Shown: one piece after another, positions 21,349 to 32,923 of the stretch
How the letters are laid out: each line of letters begins with the position of its first letter
How positions within the stretch are numbered: the first letter of the stretch is position 1
Source of the DNA: Buxus sempervirens
Lineage: Eukaryota; Streptophyta; Magnoliopsida; Buxales; Buxaceae
Direction of reading: 5' to 3'
Length of the DNA: 64,000 nt
Assembly: GCA_947561395.2 (NCBI GenBank)
Contig: OX387182.1
Span: forward strand, 49,221,949 to 49,285,948
Notes under the pieces: generated by a model
What the model was told of the DNA's origin: nothing
The model's input: only the letters and a program-made list of their open reading frames with translations
The model's database searches: none
Position numbers and translations under genes: made by a program

Positions 21349-22989
21349 CTACGGTATAATTTGTCCTCTTTCTTCCTCCATTTCTTCACTGTCAGTTTGT
21401 TCTGCAAATTCTTAAGTATTATCGTTAGATTTGTGAGTAATTCGGGTGTTCGATGAAACAAAGGGAATTTGTTTGGGGTTTGATTGCTTGCACATGCAGA
21501 GTTTTTTATATTTCCTTTCACCTTTTGTTCTGCTCATTTTTCGCATATTCTCTCATTTTGGGGTTGTAGAGGAAGGTAGGTTTTGATCAAGTGTGTTTAA
21601 AATTATTTTGTGTTTTAATCAGTCGTGGGAGTTTGCTATAATTTCCTATCACGTTGGGCATTATTGGTGAATTAATCTGTTTTTCAGTTGGATTCTATCT
21701 ATATAAATGGTTGAAAGAAAAGAACAGACAGTAAAAAATGAGAAATGGAGTTTTTAGTTTCTGTCGCAGGTCTCACCTTCCATAGTGGGATTGGGAAAAA
21801 TATAAAATTTGTAATTTCATTTCAATGGTTTCAATTCTGTTCAGTTTAACTAAAGCCCTAAACGTAAATCAAACCTACTTAATTTTGTTTTTCATATCTG
21901 TAACCGTACTGTAATGGAAGGAACCAAATTAATTCATTAGTTTGGTTTGAACTGAACCAATTGACACCATTAGTTGTTGATAAGAAGATTAGGAGAAATT
22001 AGGTTATGAACAAACATATTTGATATATTTGATTGTCTAGGTGAAATTAAATAAAAGAATAGAAAAGGAAATACATGGTCAGATGTTCTGAACATGAAAG
22101 GTGAACACCTAAGGATGCAGTTTAAGGGGGTGCCACGTATGCACATTGAAGGATCTAATAGTGGGGGAGTAACAAAAGTCTGTTACATGTTTAATTTTTT
22201 TTCTTTTAAATGAGATATATGTTACTATCTATCCCATTTTGGAAAAAAGACTTTGATTATGATTTTCTTTAAAATACTTATAGAAAATCAAAAGTATGTT
22301 TGACCAGAAAAATGATCCTAATAATCTAATATATATATACAATTCATAGTTTGATTACTTTGTTTAATAATTGAATTATATTAAAATTTTTATTTTTGAA
22401 AAACAGTCTATAACCATAAAGACAAATATTTACATTTTAAAAAACATGTTGAGCTTATGAATTTTATAATAGTTTGTCATATGTCTTAGAGTAAAGCAAA
22501 AGCACCTTGTCTTGTACAAAATTTATCCAATTTCCCAATTACAAAATGCCTTAACTGCACTATTTCAATTTATTTTTTACTAGAAATAAGAAAGTGGTAG
22601 TTTGGGAGCAGATATTTGAGGTGGCACCCTTAGGTGTCAAAATTGAGAGGACTTTTGAATTAAAATTTTGTAGTTGTGGAATTGGAAAATATGTTCTTAT
22701 CCCAAAAAAATAACATCAAGATATAATCCTATTTGACTTCTAGTTGATCAAATTTATCAAGTTAAAAAATTCATTTTTTTAGCTTAAAAATGAGTAATTA
22801 TATTCTTTTGTACTCCTTTTTAGTTTTAAAAATAAAAAAAAAATTTATATTTATATTACTTAAAAAAAAATGAACCAATGAATATGGTAGTCTTTACATC
22901 ATATGTACCAAAAACAAAGAAAGAAAAAATGTAGTTAGAGTAAAAAAAAAAGGATTGTAATCTGGTGTAAGTCTTGCCCACAGAGATAA
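21349..22989. other. AT-rich intergenic DNA upstream of RRP42
   Basis: No gene is seen. The first 350 bases continue the DNA interrupted by the chromovirus and are T-rich. From 22150 the composition is strongly AT with long A and T runs. I find no promoter motif I would assign with confidence before the duplicated block at 22990. Confidence 0.5.
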
Positions 22990-23501
22990 ATGGCAATAGA
23001 TTTAACCTTTGGTATGTCTATACAAAGTGGCTGCGTTCAGATAAAAATTTCTAAGATATTTGAATTTTATATTTTAAAAATATTTAATATTTTTGAAGTA
23101 TGAATAAAAAGTATTTTCTACAAGCTAGGTTTAGTTCAATATTTTGAACAGATAGAAAATAATTTTTGGTAAGTGTGATCCACAGCCCACGACTCATCGT
23201 ATGCTTTAGAGCCCATTGATTAAGTAAATAGAGGAGGAGAGAGCAATGGCAATAGATTTAACCTTTGGTATGTTTATACAAAGTGGCTGCATTCAGATGT
23301 AAATTTCTAAGATATTTGAATTTTATATTTTTAAAATATTTAATATTTTGAAGTATGAACAAAAAAGTATTTCTATAAACTAGATTTAGTTCAATGTTTT
23401 GAACAAATTGAAAATAATTTTTGGTAAGTGTGGTCCACAGCCCAGGACTCATCTTATGCTTTAGAGCCCATTGATGAAGTAAACAGAGGAGGAGAGAGCA
23501 A
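22990..23501. repeat. Tandem duplication (2 x 256 bp) in the RRP42 promoter region
   Basis: Two head-to-tail copies, 22990-23245 and 23246-23501, share ATGGCAATAGATTTAACCTT, TACAAAGTGGCTGC, GGTAAGTGTG and GAGGAGGAGAGAGCAA with modest divergence. Each copy ends with ACAGCCCA and AGAGCCCATTGAT, two AGCCCA (TGGGCT) boxes like the site II elements of plant housekeeping and RNA-processing genes. The second copy directly precedes the RRP42 leader, so the duplication may have doubled its promoter elements; that function is inference. Confidence 0.85.
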
Positions 23502-23517
23502 GCCCAGGGGCTTCAAA

Positions 23518-23823
23518 ATGGAAGAAGAAGAAGAAGGAATGCTACACCCTTTCTCATTTTCTCTCGTTCTGCTTACTCTGTCTCGATCGCATCCCCCCAC
23601 CTTCTCTCTCTTCCCCACCTTGCATGTTCATTTTTTATTTTACCCTTTCTTCATCATTTTTCCCTTTCTTTTTTCAATAGTTTAGTGGAAAGTACCTGCT
23701 TTTTGTCCCGTAATTGACATGTTTTAGTTGTGAAATTTAATATTGACTCCTTGATTTTATCTCCAGACATGTCTTCATAATTCTTTGGATTTTTTTATCA
23801 ATTTTCTTAGATGATGTTCAGGA
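23518..23823 (+). promoter_or_regulatory. RRP42 5' leader with possible leader intron and uORF
   Basis: The stretch from about 23500 to 23680 is purine-rich and then strongly CT-rich, as in a 5' UTR. A T-rich tract ending TTTTCTTAG at 23810 could be an acceptor of a leader intron. Immediately after it two ATG codons (23811 and 23814) open an 11-codon frame that ends at TGA 23844-23846, overlapping the RRP42 start in another frame. If these ATGs are in the mRNA they could lower initiation at 23824. The transcript start itself cannot be seen. Confidence 0.4.
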
Positions 23824-26800
23824 ATGGTTGGACTGTCTTCTGGTGAGAAGCATTTCATTCAAGGTGGTATTGCTCAAGACCTCCGCTCTGATGGTAGAAA
23901 AAGATTGACTTATCGGCCAGTATCTGTTGAAACTGGTGTTATTCCTCAGGTATGACTATTGGTTCATGTTAACTGAAAAATGTTCAGTTTCTAGTTTTGG
24001 CTTATGTTCTCCGTCTAACAAAATGGGCTGGATTTTGTACCGCAATAGGCAAATGGTTCGGCAAGAGTGAAGATGGGTTACACAGATGTTATTGCCAGTG
24101 TGAAGGTGTTAGTTGTTCTTGGCTGTATTGTTTATGGTGTCTTTTTCAAATAAATTATAGTCTTGACAATGTACAATGCTATCTTCTTTGGTCTTCCTTT
24201 TCACAAACTATGGAATTCCAAAGGTACTGTTCTAGAATAATAATTTTGATCATTCAAAATGCTAGCTGCCAAATTTATACTGCCCACCTCCCCCCCACAT
24301 CAAAAATGGGAAAAAATTAAAGAAAAAAACAAAGTCCTTTTTTATTTTAATATGGAAATAATAATTTGCTGATTATCTTAATAATTCATATAATTGCAGG
24401 CTGAGCTTGGTAAACCCAGTCCTCTGCAACCTGATAAAGGGAAGGTTGCTATTTATGTTGACTGCAGTCCCACAGCAGCTCCAGAATACGAGGTTGGTTT
24501 GTGTCTAATATATCTTATTGCTTTCTGATGTAATATTAATTGAACTCATCAGAGATTTGGTTTCACCACTGAAACCACAGTCATAATTTCTTTAAGATAG
24601 GTAATGTATCTAAATTACTGTTCAGGATTTATTGATATTTATCATTGCTACTCTCTTAGAGAATTATATCCATTAATTATCAACACTTTGGAAAGAATTT
24701 TTTAGTATATGTTTAATTAATATCTTGGGCTTTTATATGTATTTTTGTCTTTTATTATTTGGTTCCTTGAAAAGAGATTTTGGCACATGATGGGACTCTC
24801 CAGAACATGTTTTGAGTCAATGCTGACATCTGTATGTATACGCATGCATATGGGGGAGATATTAAGAGTATATGCCAATTACATCTATGTATAGTGGACA
24901 AGGTTTTTTTTATTTATATTTTAATCTTTCAGTTAATTTTACTTCCATGGAGCAAGTGCCACTATCTTCCTCCCTTCTCACATGTAACATTAGTACCTAT
25001 TTCTTGCAGACATTTGATATCATTCTTCTATTCAATATTAGAGATATAATCTAGTATCTTATGACCAACTTGCATCCAATTAATCTGCATGGAAAGTAAT
25101 TCATTTGTAAAGATATGGCAAGTTATCTAAAGAAGCTGTTATGTTAATTAGGTAGTGATCCCTCTGTTTACAACCACTATTTCCTTTCTTTCAGAAGTGT
25201 ATATATTTCCAATTTGGTATTTTGAAAAGCTAGCTGTATTAGCTTTCTAGTGAGTTGGAGATTATGGCATCATAGATCTGAATGGACTGTCATATGGAAA
25301 AAAGGGATTGGATGTATATTTATGGTGAGATCTAGCTTGTTAAGGATTGGTGTAGGATAGGAATTTTTATTATGCTAAATTTAAGTGGATGGCTTATCAT
25401 TATAGAATCCTCATTTGAGAATGCTAAGAACTTTTCATTTCCTAAAAGACATTATACACAACTTTTGATTAAGCTGCAAAAGGATCCTAAATGGTATTAT
25501 TTAGACAGTGCTTGAAGGTGCATAAGCAACTGAGATGTGGTGTTTTGACGGGATGGAATGGCAGGAATAGGATTCATGTTTCCAATTGCCTCTGAAGGTC
25601 ATTAGACATGAATACATTGCTTAGATATCATAGAGAGCATGTAGTGGCATATGCCTTAATGGAAAAGATTAGTGGAGTCACACGCAAGTAATCGGTTAAT
25701 TTAGAGGATAAGATAGCAAAAGAATCTCAAACTATATCTAAATCTAATTAAGTATTCGGTTGATTTAGAGGATAAGATAGCAAAAGGATCTCAAACTATA
25801 TCTAAATCCAATTGTTGACATGCTTGATCTTTGGAGGCTGCAATTTTGAATTATATGGATAACAAAGGATAACAGATTACATTCTATCTTTATCTTTATA
25901 TATATATAATCATATTATCATTACTCATAAAAAAAAAACAAGGGATAACAGATTGCCAACAGATTGCTGCACTTGTGACAAACATTTTGTTGGTCTAATT
26001 GGCATAATTTTTATATGTAAGTGTTGAAAATTATATTTGATTCAACTTTTCTCATGCATCTAGTAGCGTATTTAAAAAGGATGCCTTTGTGGCATATGTG
26101 CTTGGGTGGCCATCTAGTAGGTTATGTAAGAGGTCAAATCAAAATTATCTTTGATTTAACTATATTGTCTGATGTGTTTGCCATGTGCATCAACAAGATT
26201 TTTATTCATTGTGTAGTGGCTCATGCATTGAGGAGTCTTTTTCACTCAGCTCTTTGAGTTGGATTTGTTAGAAGATAGTGGGGATTTGGTATATCACTGA
26301 CTAGGGACTTGGGGAATGTTGCATTCTGTTTTTTATGAAGTTTTATGGGGTCTTGGGAACATAGATTTAAGTGGATTTTCTGAAGGACTACATTATTCAA
26401 GTTAAGGGAAAGGATTAAATTTTCTGTAGCTCAATGTTTATCGTTAGGATTTTTTAGAGATTTTCTTGTAGATACTTTTTTGAGAAGTTTGACTAAATTT
26501 ACAGATCTACCTATTGGTAAAAAAACCCGAAGTTAAGAAAACTCTTTGTAGCGCCCCGGATTCAGGTTTCCCATGATTTGATTGATTTTTTTCAATTGGA
26601 TCGAGGCACTAACCAATGGTAATAAAACAATTCACTGCAACTAGAAAGATGAAGAAGTACATCAGAGTGCGCTCAGAATGTAAGCTCATTTACTAATAAT
26701 CTCAAATTGTTTCTACATCCAATTTATCTAAGTTTACAATATAAGATGATAAAGGTCAACTACAACTCATATAAACTAACCTGAACTTAACAACCTATCT

Positions 26801-29800
26801 GAAAGTAAAATCAAGTGAATGCTACTCTAAAATCAAGTAAATTGAGCTGGCATTGGGTGGAAAGTTTTAAATCATGGTTTCTGGTTCACGCCTGAGTGGC
26901 GCTTGAGCAAGGGGTGGCGAGTGCGCAGGGTCGTGCTCGAGCATGGTTAACTCGTCGAGCATGAAGGCTTAAATGAAACATGGAGCTCGAGCCTAGTGCT
27001 CGAGCGTAGGTTGGGCATGAGTTTCCGGTCTCAAGTTATAATTTTTAAAAAACAGGCACTCGATGCGACACTAGAGTATGATGTGGGCATGAAGGACTTA
27101 AAGTTTCCATGCTTGACATGGGCCTGAGTGCGGGATAGGCACGAGGGAAATTTTTATAGTTTTCTGGGTTTTCCGAAACTGAGTCAAATATTTTAGGTTT
27201 TATACCACTGTAAACCTTAAAAACAGATCTAAATCTTCTATAAAATTCTTCCAAAACATCTTCAATACGATTCTAATCGTCTATTATCAATCAAACCTCG
27301 ATACAAATCTTCTAGAAAACTCATAGAATTACACCAAGATCCAAAACCATGAGTTATAATGCATAAAACTTGTTTAAAACATATTCAAACCTTATACAAT
27401 TGCAAACATCAAGCTCCAGTCAAACCATACCAAATACACCATCCAAATAATAGTTTCTCCGGTTAAACATCAAAACTATGCAATTTTCCAGAATTTTAAG
27501 GGTTGCTACTTACCTCTATTTGCATTCCAAAACCTGAAACCTTCAGCAAAACCACCAGGTCATCAATCCTCCTTTCAATCTCAGCTAGATTACCACTCTT
27601 CATATGCTTCAGCCGCTCCCCTCTTTCTCCTTTTTGCTTCAGCTGTGATATACAAGAACCAAAGACCCAAACTCTCTCTAATTGCTTCCTTTTAAACCAC
27701 ACGCATAAAATTCTAATAGAGACCTTGATAGATTAGGAAACTACCCTTCTTCACACAACACCCTTAAACAACCCAACCTCCTCCTAAATTCATATGTATG
27801 GCCAAATTAGAAATTACCTTAGTTTTTCATGATCCCATTTAGTGCCACACCACCCTTTTTTATATCCAATAAGATTTTTATTAATCCATTAATTGCTTCT
27901 TTCCTTCACCAAATAACATCCAGCTGTTGGATTTACTTTAAAATTTCCAGATTCACTCCACATCAGTCCTTAATTAGTCATCTTGTTCCAGATTAATGCA
28001 CAATTCTCCAAATCTTCAGATTATTTCATTTTTCCTCAAATATTTCAAATTTATTTAATTTACTTTGTTTATTAAAAATTCAGGATATTACAATATTCCT
28101 CCAGGGGGGATAGTAAAAGTAAACTTTGATGGTTGTTCTTTTAGCAATATGGGATAATGGGAATATCAGAAGTAGGAGGATTTATAGAGGAATACTTTGT
28201 ACACGTGTATTAAGATAATATTGGTGTGGGGACAGCAATACAAGCAGAAGGGAGATCCTTACTTTTTGGTTTGAAAGAGTCCCTGCGATTGATTGTAAAT
28301 GTCTTGATAATTGAAAGAGATTCGACTTTGGTTATTGGAGCAGGTAAGGCGGGGTAAGATTGGTTTGTGGAGACTAGTGGCTTGTAGCGGCCAAGTAGAT
28401 TCATCATTTATGTGGATTTAAAGGTCAGTGACCAAAATTTCTGATATGAAGGTCAAAGAACAGAGCTACCAGGGAGTCTTTAATTTGTGCTCAGTTTGCT
28501 AGGACTTGTGTAATATACCGTTGATATTTGTAGGTTAAAAGTTTCCTATTTCTTCTTTTCTGTGCTCTTTCTTTTGCCCTTTTATTTTGTGCAACCTTGC
28601 ATACTGTTGCCCTTAGCATGTGGACTTCTATCAATTATGTCTGTTATCCATCAATAATGAATTTGTATGTAAGAGGATATCAAAACCTCTATATATACTG
28701 GCACCAACAAGGGTTTGGAATTTGTAATGATAATGAAATATCCATTTTAGTCAAAATATCCATGTCACTGATTTTGTGTTCTAGCCTCAGACCTGAGACT
28801 CGCAATTTTCGTTGACTTAAACTTATTATTATCACATTCATCATTCTAGATTATCTTTTGATGACTTCCTTAATAAGAAGAAGAAAAGAAGGAAAAGAAA
28901 ATGGAAAGAACGTAAGTAACAAGTTAATCTTGCTGATATACCACTTGATAATATTGTTAATCATGAAATTGCATGACTCTTTATCGTGACACCCCCTTTA
29001 TTTTAAATGCGATTACCCTGAGTTAACTTTTCTTGGTTATGATCATTGCTTCTTTGGATATTTCAGATAGTAATATGTTGAAATAGTGTGCAAGTTGAAG
29101 GCTCTGTAAGGACAATGGCAATATTATAAATGAAATAGCTGGAGGTGATGAGAAAAGTTTGAGATCACATGATCAAATGTAAAATAAATTTTTTGACAAG
29201 TTGAAATGAGTTGCTAGGATTTATGTGCTGTGGAAAACCATACTAGTTGAGAAATGTATAATTTTTTATGATATCTTATGGAACTTATGGTAATAAAGAA
29301 CTCATTGTAACATAGCTATTACTTGCTTATCTAATTTTTTCCTTGTGTAAATCGATTATATCTGTCACACTGTATGCAGGGCAGAGGATCTGAAGAGTTG
29401 TCAACAGAACTCTCACTTGCACTTCAGAGGTGTCTACTGGGTGGCAAAAGTGGAGCAGGTATGCCCTCACACTAAAAACAAGATCAGTCATCAGAAAGTT
29501 TGTTACACGGGAAACACATCCATTAGGGAACCCATACGCTGCGAAAAGTGTTATTTACTACTACTACTACTATTATTATTTTTTATTCCGTTATTATTTC
29601 TTATGAGGTCTTAATGACTAGTAACTGTATTTCAGGCGCTGGAATTGATCTCTCATCTCTGTCCATTGTTGAAGGCAAGACATGTTGGGATCTTTACATC
29701 GATGGTCTTGTGATTAGTTCAGATGGAAATCTTCTTGATGCCTTGGGTGCTGCCATCAAGGTAACCTATTCAGATATCACTCCTTTTCCTATTCAAATAG

Positions 29801-30409
29801 ACCTCGAGGATGATTATGGGTAGCTCCAGTAGGTTTTAGTCATCCTCTCAAGAAATTTCTCTGTGGGTATCTAGTGAACAGATGACAATTAGTTAATCTC
29901 AACATTGCTCTACCAGGCTGCATTGAGCAACACAGGCATTCCAAAAGTCAATGTTATTGCCTCTGCCTTAGCTGATGAGCAGCCAGAGGTTGATGTAAGT
30001 GATGAAGAGTTTTTACAGTTTGACACTTCTGGAGTTCCTGTCATAATTACCCTAACAAAGGTAACTGGAAATTGGATTTTGTTTGGTTTATTTTAGGATA
30101 ATGTATGTCCTAAAACCCATTTTTTTCTAATCTTTTCATCTCTAATTTCTGCTTACACTTCTCTTTTAGGTTGGAAGGAACTACATCATAGATGCGACGA
30201 TGGAAGAGGAGTCCCAGATGAGCTCGGCCGTCTCCATTTCTATTAATAGAAATGGACACATATGTGGGCTGATTAAACGAGGTGGTGCCGGCTTAGACCC
30301 GAGCGTCATTCTTGACATGATATCAGTGGCAAAACATGTAAGTGAACAGCTTATAAACAAATTAGATTCTGAGATTTCAGCTGCAGAATCTTATGAAGCT
30401 GCATCTTGA
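23824..30409 (+). CDS. RRP42: Exosome complex component RRP42
   Basis: Seven coding exons join to 287 codons plus stop's frame: 23824-23949, 24049-24105, 24400-24492, 29380-29458, 29636-29760, 29917-30060 and 30170-30409, all with GT/AG borders. The protein is an RNase PH-fold subunit of the nine-subunit exosome ring, which threads RNA for 3' to 5' decay and processing in nucleus and cytoplasm; RRP42 itself is not catalytic. Recognisable parts are HFIQGGIAQDLRSDGRKRL at the start, ARVKMGYTDVIASVKAELGK, CWDLYIDGLVISSDGNLLDA, the acidic VDVSDEEFLQFDTS and the second domain with EEESQMSSAVSISINRNGH and GLDPSVILDMISVAKHV. Length and intron order fit the plant family. ATG 23824 is chosen because MVGLSSGEKHFIQGG matches the family N terminus. 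Intron 3 (4.9 kb) holds LINE and LTR remains. The gene appears intact. Confidence 0.95.
25686..25812. repeat. 64-bp tandem duplication in RRP42 intron 3
   Basis: Two adjacent copies (25686-25749 and 25750-25812) share AAGTA, CGGTT, ATTTAGAGGATAAGATAGCA, AAAG and ATCTCAAACTATATCTAAAT with about five differences. Confidence 0.85.
26100..28440 (+). mobile_element. LINE (L1-type) 3' relic, split by an LTR
   Basis: Left of 26546 the + strand encodes FIHCVVAHALRSLFHSAL, the histidine/cysteine end of the zf-RVT segment that follows RT in plant LINEs. Right of 28092 it encodes PPGGIVKVNFDGCS and then, after stops, IGVGTAIQAEGRSLLFGLKE and VLIIERDSTLVIG, the start and middle of a plant LINE RNase H (DG, AE, DS motifs). 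Frames are broken many times. If the LTR is left out, the two halves lie in the order expected of one LINE. Reverse transcriptase proper is not recognisable upstream. It lies in sense orientation in intron 3 of RRP42. Confidence 0.7.
26546..28092 (+). mobile_element. Probable solo LTR (Tekay/Del-like Ty3/gypsy)
   Basis: The block begins TGTAGCGCCCCGGATT and ends CAGGATATTACA, typical ends of Tekay/Del chromovirus LTRs, and is about 1.55 kb with no gag or pol. The flanking 5-mers CTCTT and ATATT agree at three of five positions, which an old target duplication could explain. It splits a LINE relic. Orientation is set by the TGTAGCGCC start. A solo LTR formed by LTR-LTR recombination is the simplest reading, though an internally deleted element is possible. 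Confidence 0.6.
29557..29582. repeat. (CTA)n/(TTA)n microsatellite in RRP42 intron 4
   Basis: A run of CTA triplets changes into ATT triplets within intron 4, about 50 bases before exon 5. It is likely to vary in length between individuals. Confidence 0.85.
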
Positions 30410-31088
30410 AATTTATGTCAAATGAGCAATTATTGATATATGAATGTGCTATTTTTTAAGGGTGTTAAAAAAAATGCTGAATGTATTCTATTCAACTAGA
30501 CATTTTAAGGTAAACTAGTAACAAGCAGAAATATCTTTTGTGATGAAGCTTTTTTGGTTCTTTTTCTATATATTTCTGATGCATCAATCCATGCAAAAGA
30601 AAAACTTGTTAATAGTTTTTCCATTGCCTTCCATGTTTCTCCTAGCCAAGGTTTGATGTTTCGGTTCCACTGGATCGCCAAGCGACTTAAACAAAATTTC
30701 ACCCCAAGATTCGCTGGAAAACTTGAAAACACGACGTTTTTTATTTGCTTTTATAGATTTGGAGGGAAATTGTGCCTATTTAAATGAAAAGAAATAATTT
30801 TTTCTTAATATTATTTATTGAAAAATAAATAAATTTCTTAAAAATAATTTTTTAAGAAATAATTATTTATTTAGATTTGGTGGGAAATTGTGCCTATATT
30901 TTTATTTATTTTATTTTTTTCTTAAAAAAAAATGTTTCGCTCCATTTCATTTGAAAATTTGCTCCGTTTTGTTCGAAATATTGCTCGATTTATAATGGAG
31001 CAAAATAACCTTTTCTTTTCAAAATTTTTATATTAGAAAATATCGAAATAATTCTTCAATGTCCTCTTAAAGTTGGGAAGGAGAAGAG
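30410..31088. other. RRP42 3' UTR and AT-rich DNA
   Basis: After the stop, AATAAA-like signals and T-rich DNA are present but no single poly(A) site stands out. Between 30756 and 30900 a 24-base segment (TAGATTTGGAGGGAAATTGT and variant) occurs twice, with inverted AAGAAATAATTTTTT repeats between the copies, suggesting a small decayed element. No gene is seen. Confidence 0.5.
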
Positions 31089-32153
31089 AACTGGTTCACC
31101 TAAACCTGTTACCTGTTCACATGGCTATGGTTTAGTGGTATCTTGTCAAATGGACAATTTCTCCAAACCCCCAATCGAGTAGAAAATTGTCACGTGAAAG
31201 AATGATCCAGTTAAACGGTCTATTCGACGGGCCTTTGTCTTTTTTTTGGGTGAGGGTCTATTCGACCGGCCACTTTTAGATTAGCCGTGTGAAAAGGTTT
31301 AAAGGTATATAAGACGGAAGGAGCAAAACGTGAAAATGGTCCTACCAAAAAAAAAACACTTGAAAATGGTAATTCATATGCTGTAATGAAGAATTTGGAG
31401 ATTGTACATAAAAATAGAGAAAAGTGAAGCGCAATATCTATACTATTAACAAAGAGAGCCTCCAGATTCTGCCCCTTTTTTTTTTCCAAACATTGTCCCC
31501 CCCAAACAAAATAATTCCTTACTATTTTAAGCATGTTGTAACTACTTTGGGATGTTTATCTAAGTAAGCCCTGTTTTCTAGGCGCATAGTGCATGCAGCT
31601 CCCTAGCATAGATTAAAGAGAATGGCTCCGCGAATCTTGGCATAAAACTTTGATAGTGAAATTGATGAGGAAAAAAGTTGTAGGATTTTAAGGTCCCATC
31701 AGATAAGGAAAAAGGTTTCAGAACAGGGACGATGATCATATAAACTTAATTATATAAGTTCATGTGTTAATATAGTGATTTCATTTTTTCTTGTGGGTGA
31801 TTTTTCATGATGTTACGTTTACATGTGAGAAGTCTCTGTCTAGCTGGTTATCTTATGGATGACGTGGGGTCGGACAGGTTTGAATCACCCCAAAATCGCA
31901 TGACTGTGAATAAGTCATAGAGAGATTTTTATTTTTAAATTCTTAAAATGATAATTTGTGCTTAAGATTCATAGTTCATTTGATAGAAATCACAAATGGA
32001 AGGGTGCAACATCTACTTTTAATAAGTTCACATTTTCCTCAAAAAATTTATTAGACTTTTGACCTGAAAATGAAAATTTTTAAGACAATTTCAAGATTTT
32101 TTTTATTTTTATTTTTATTTTTTTTATGGTTGGAAATCAGGATTGGCAATGTT
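31089..32153. repeat. Segmental direct duplication, copy A
   Basis: About 1.06 kb beginning AACTGGTTCACCTAAAC and ending GGAAATCAGGATTGGCAATG recur at 32924-33863. Shared landmarks are TGTTCACATGGCTATGG, AATGATCCAGTTAAACGGTC, AAGGTCCCATCA and ATGATGTTACGTT. Copy A contains roughly 80 extra bases after GAAGTCTCTGTC (31845-31915). No coding capacity is seen and the ends do not look like LTR ends. Confidence 0.85.
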
Positions 32154-32704
32154 TTGCTATAATTAAAATTTTGGACCTTCAAAATAAATATCTTAGCATT
32201 TGAAAGATGACATCATTTGCCAAACTCTAAAATTCAAATTTTGTTCATGATATGGAAAGTTGCTTCTTCTTCCTTTTTTTCTCTTTTAAAATTTGGATTT
32301 GGACCATTTTAATGGATTCAAAATAAAGGAATTCCTTGTTTATACATAATATCTTAAGTAAATGGAGAATACAAATAAATGAAGACGTTTAATTAAATAA
32401 TATTCAAATAACTAAGTACTTCTTATGAAAATAAGGGTTGAAACTATGTTAATTAAAACTGTAATTTTTTTTACTATAATGTCCTTAGAAAATAGAACCA
32501 ATTTATTTGCACTATGTCTATTTTTAAAAGGTGCAAAATTTTGTTTGCATTTTTTTGTCTTTTGAATTGGGCACAATTTTTGTACCATGATCTCCTATGT
32601 AAACAGCACATTGCAAAATTAATTTTCCCACAAATTGGCCGAAATCTAGCTAGTTATTACTAAACAACCTCTTTAGACGTGGTAAGATTTGACCAATTTA
32701 ACCA

Positions 32705-32915
32705 CCTTAGAGCTAGAGGGGGCAATTGCCCCCCCTAAAATTTTATTTTTTAATTTAAAATATATTTTTTCCTATATGTTTTAATTGAAATTTATGTTTT
32801 GTCCCCTCTTTTGCCTCCCTAACTCATTAAAATTTCTATATTTCATGAGAAATGTTAATTGAAATTTATTTTTTTGCCCCCTTCAGATTTGGAGGCCTGA
32901 TTTCGTCAGTGGGTG
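32705..32915. mobile_element. Partial copy of the AGTGGCGGA-type MITE
   Basis: GGGGGCAATTGCCCCCCCTAA, the TTTTGTCCCC core, CATTAAAATTTCTATATTTC and AGATTTGGAGGCCTGATT match the complete element at 34459-34683 in order, but the GGCGGA termini are eroded. It lies directly before duplication copy B. Confidence 0.6.
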
Positions 32916-32923
32916 GGGAGGTG

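Noticed and set aside
31220..31534. 104-codon minus-strand ORF between RRP42 and the carboxylesterase
   Set aside because: No recognisable motif, and the reading frame is not kept in duplication copy B.
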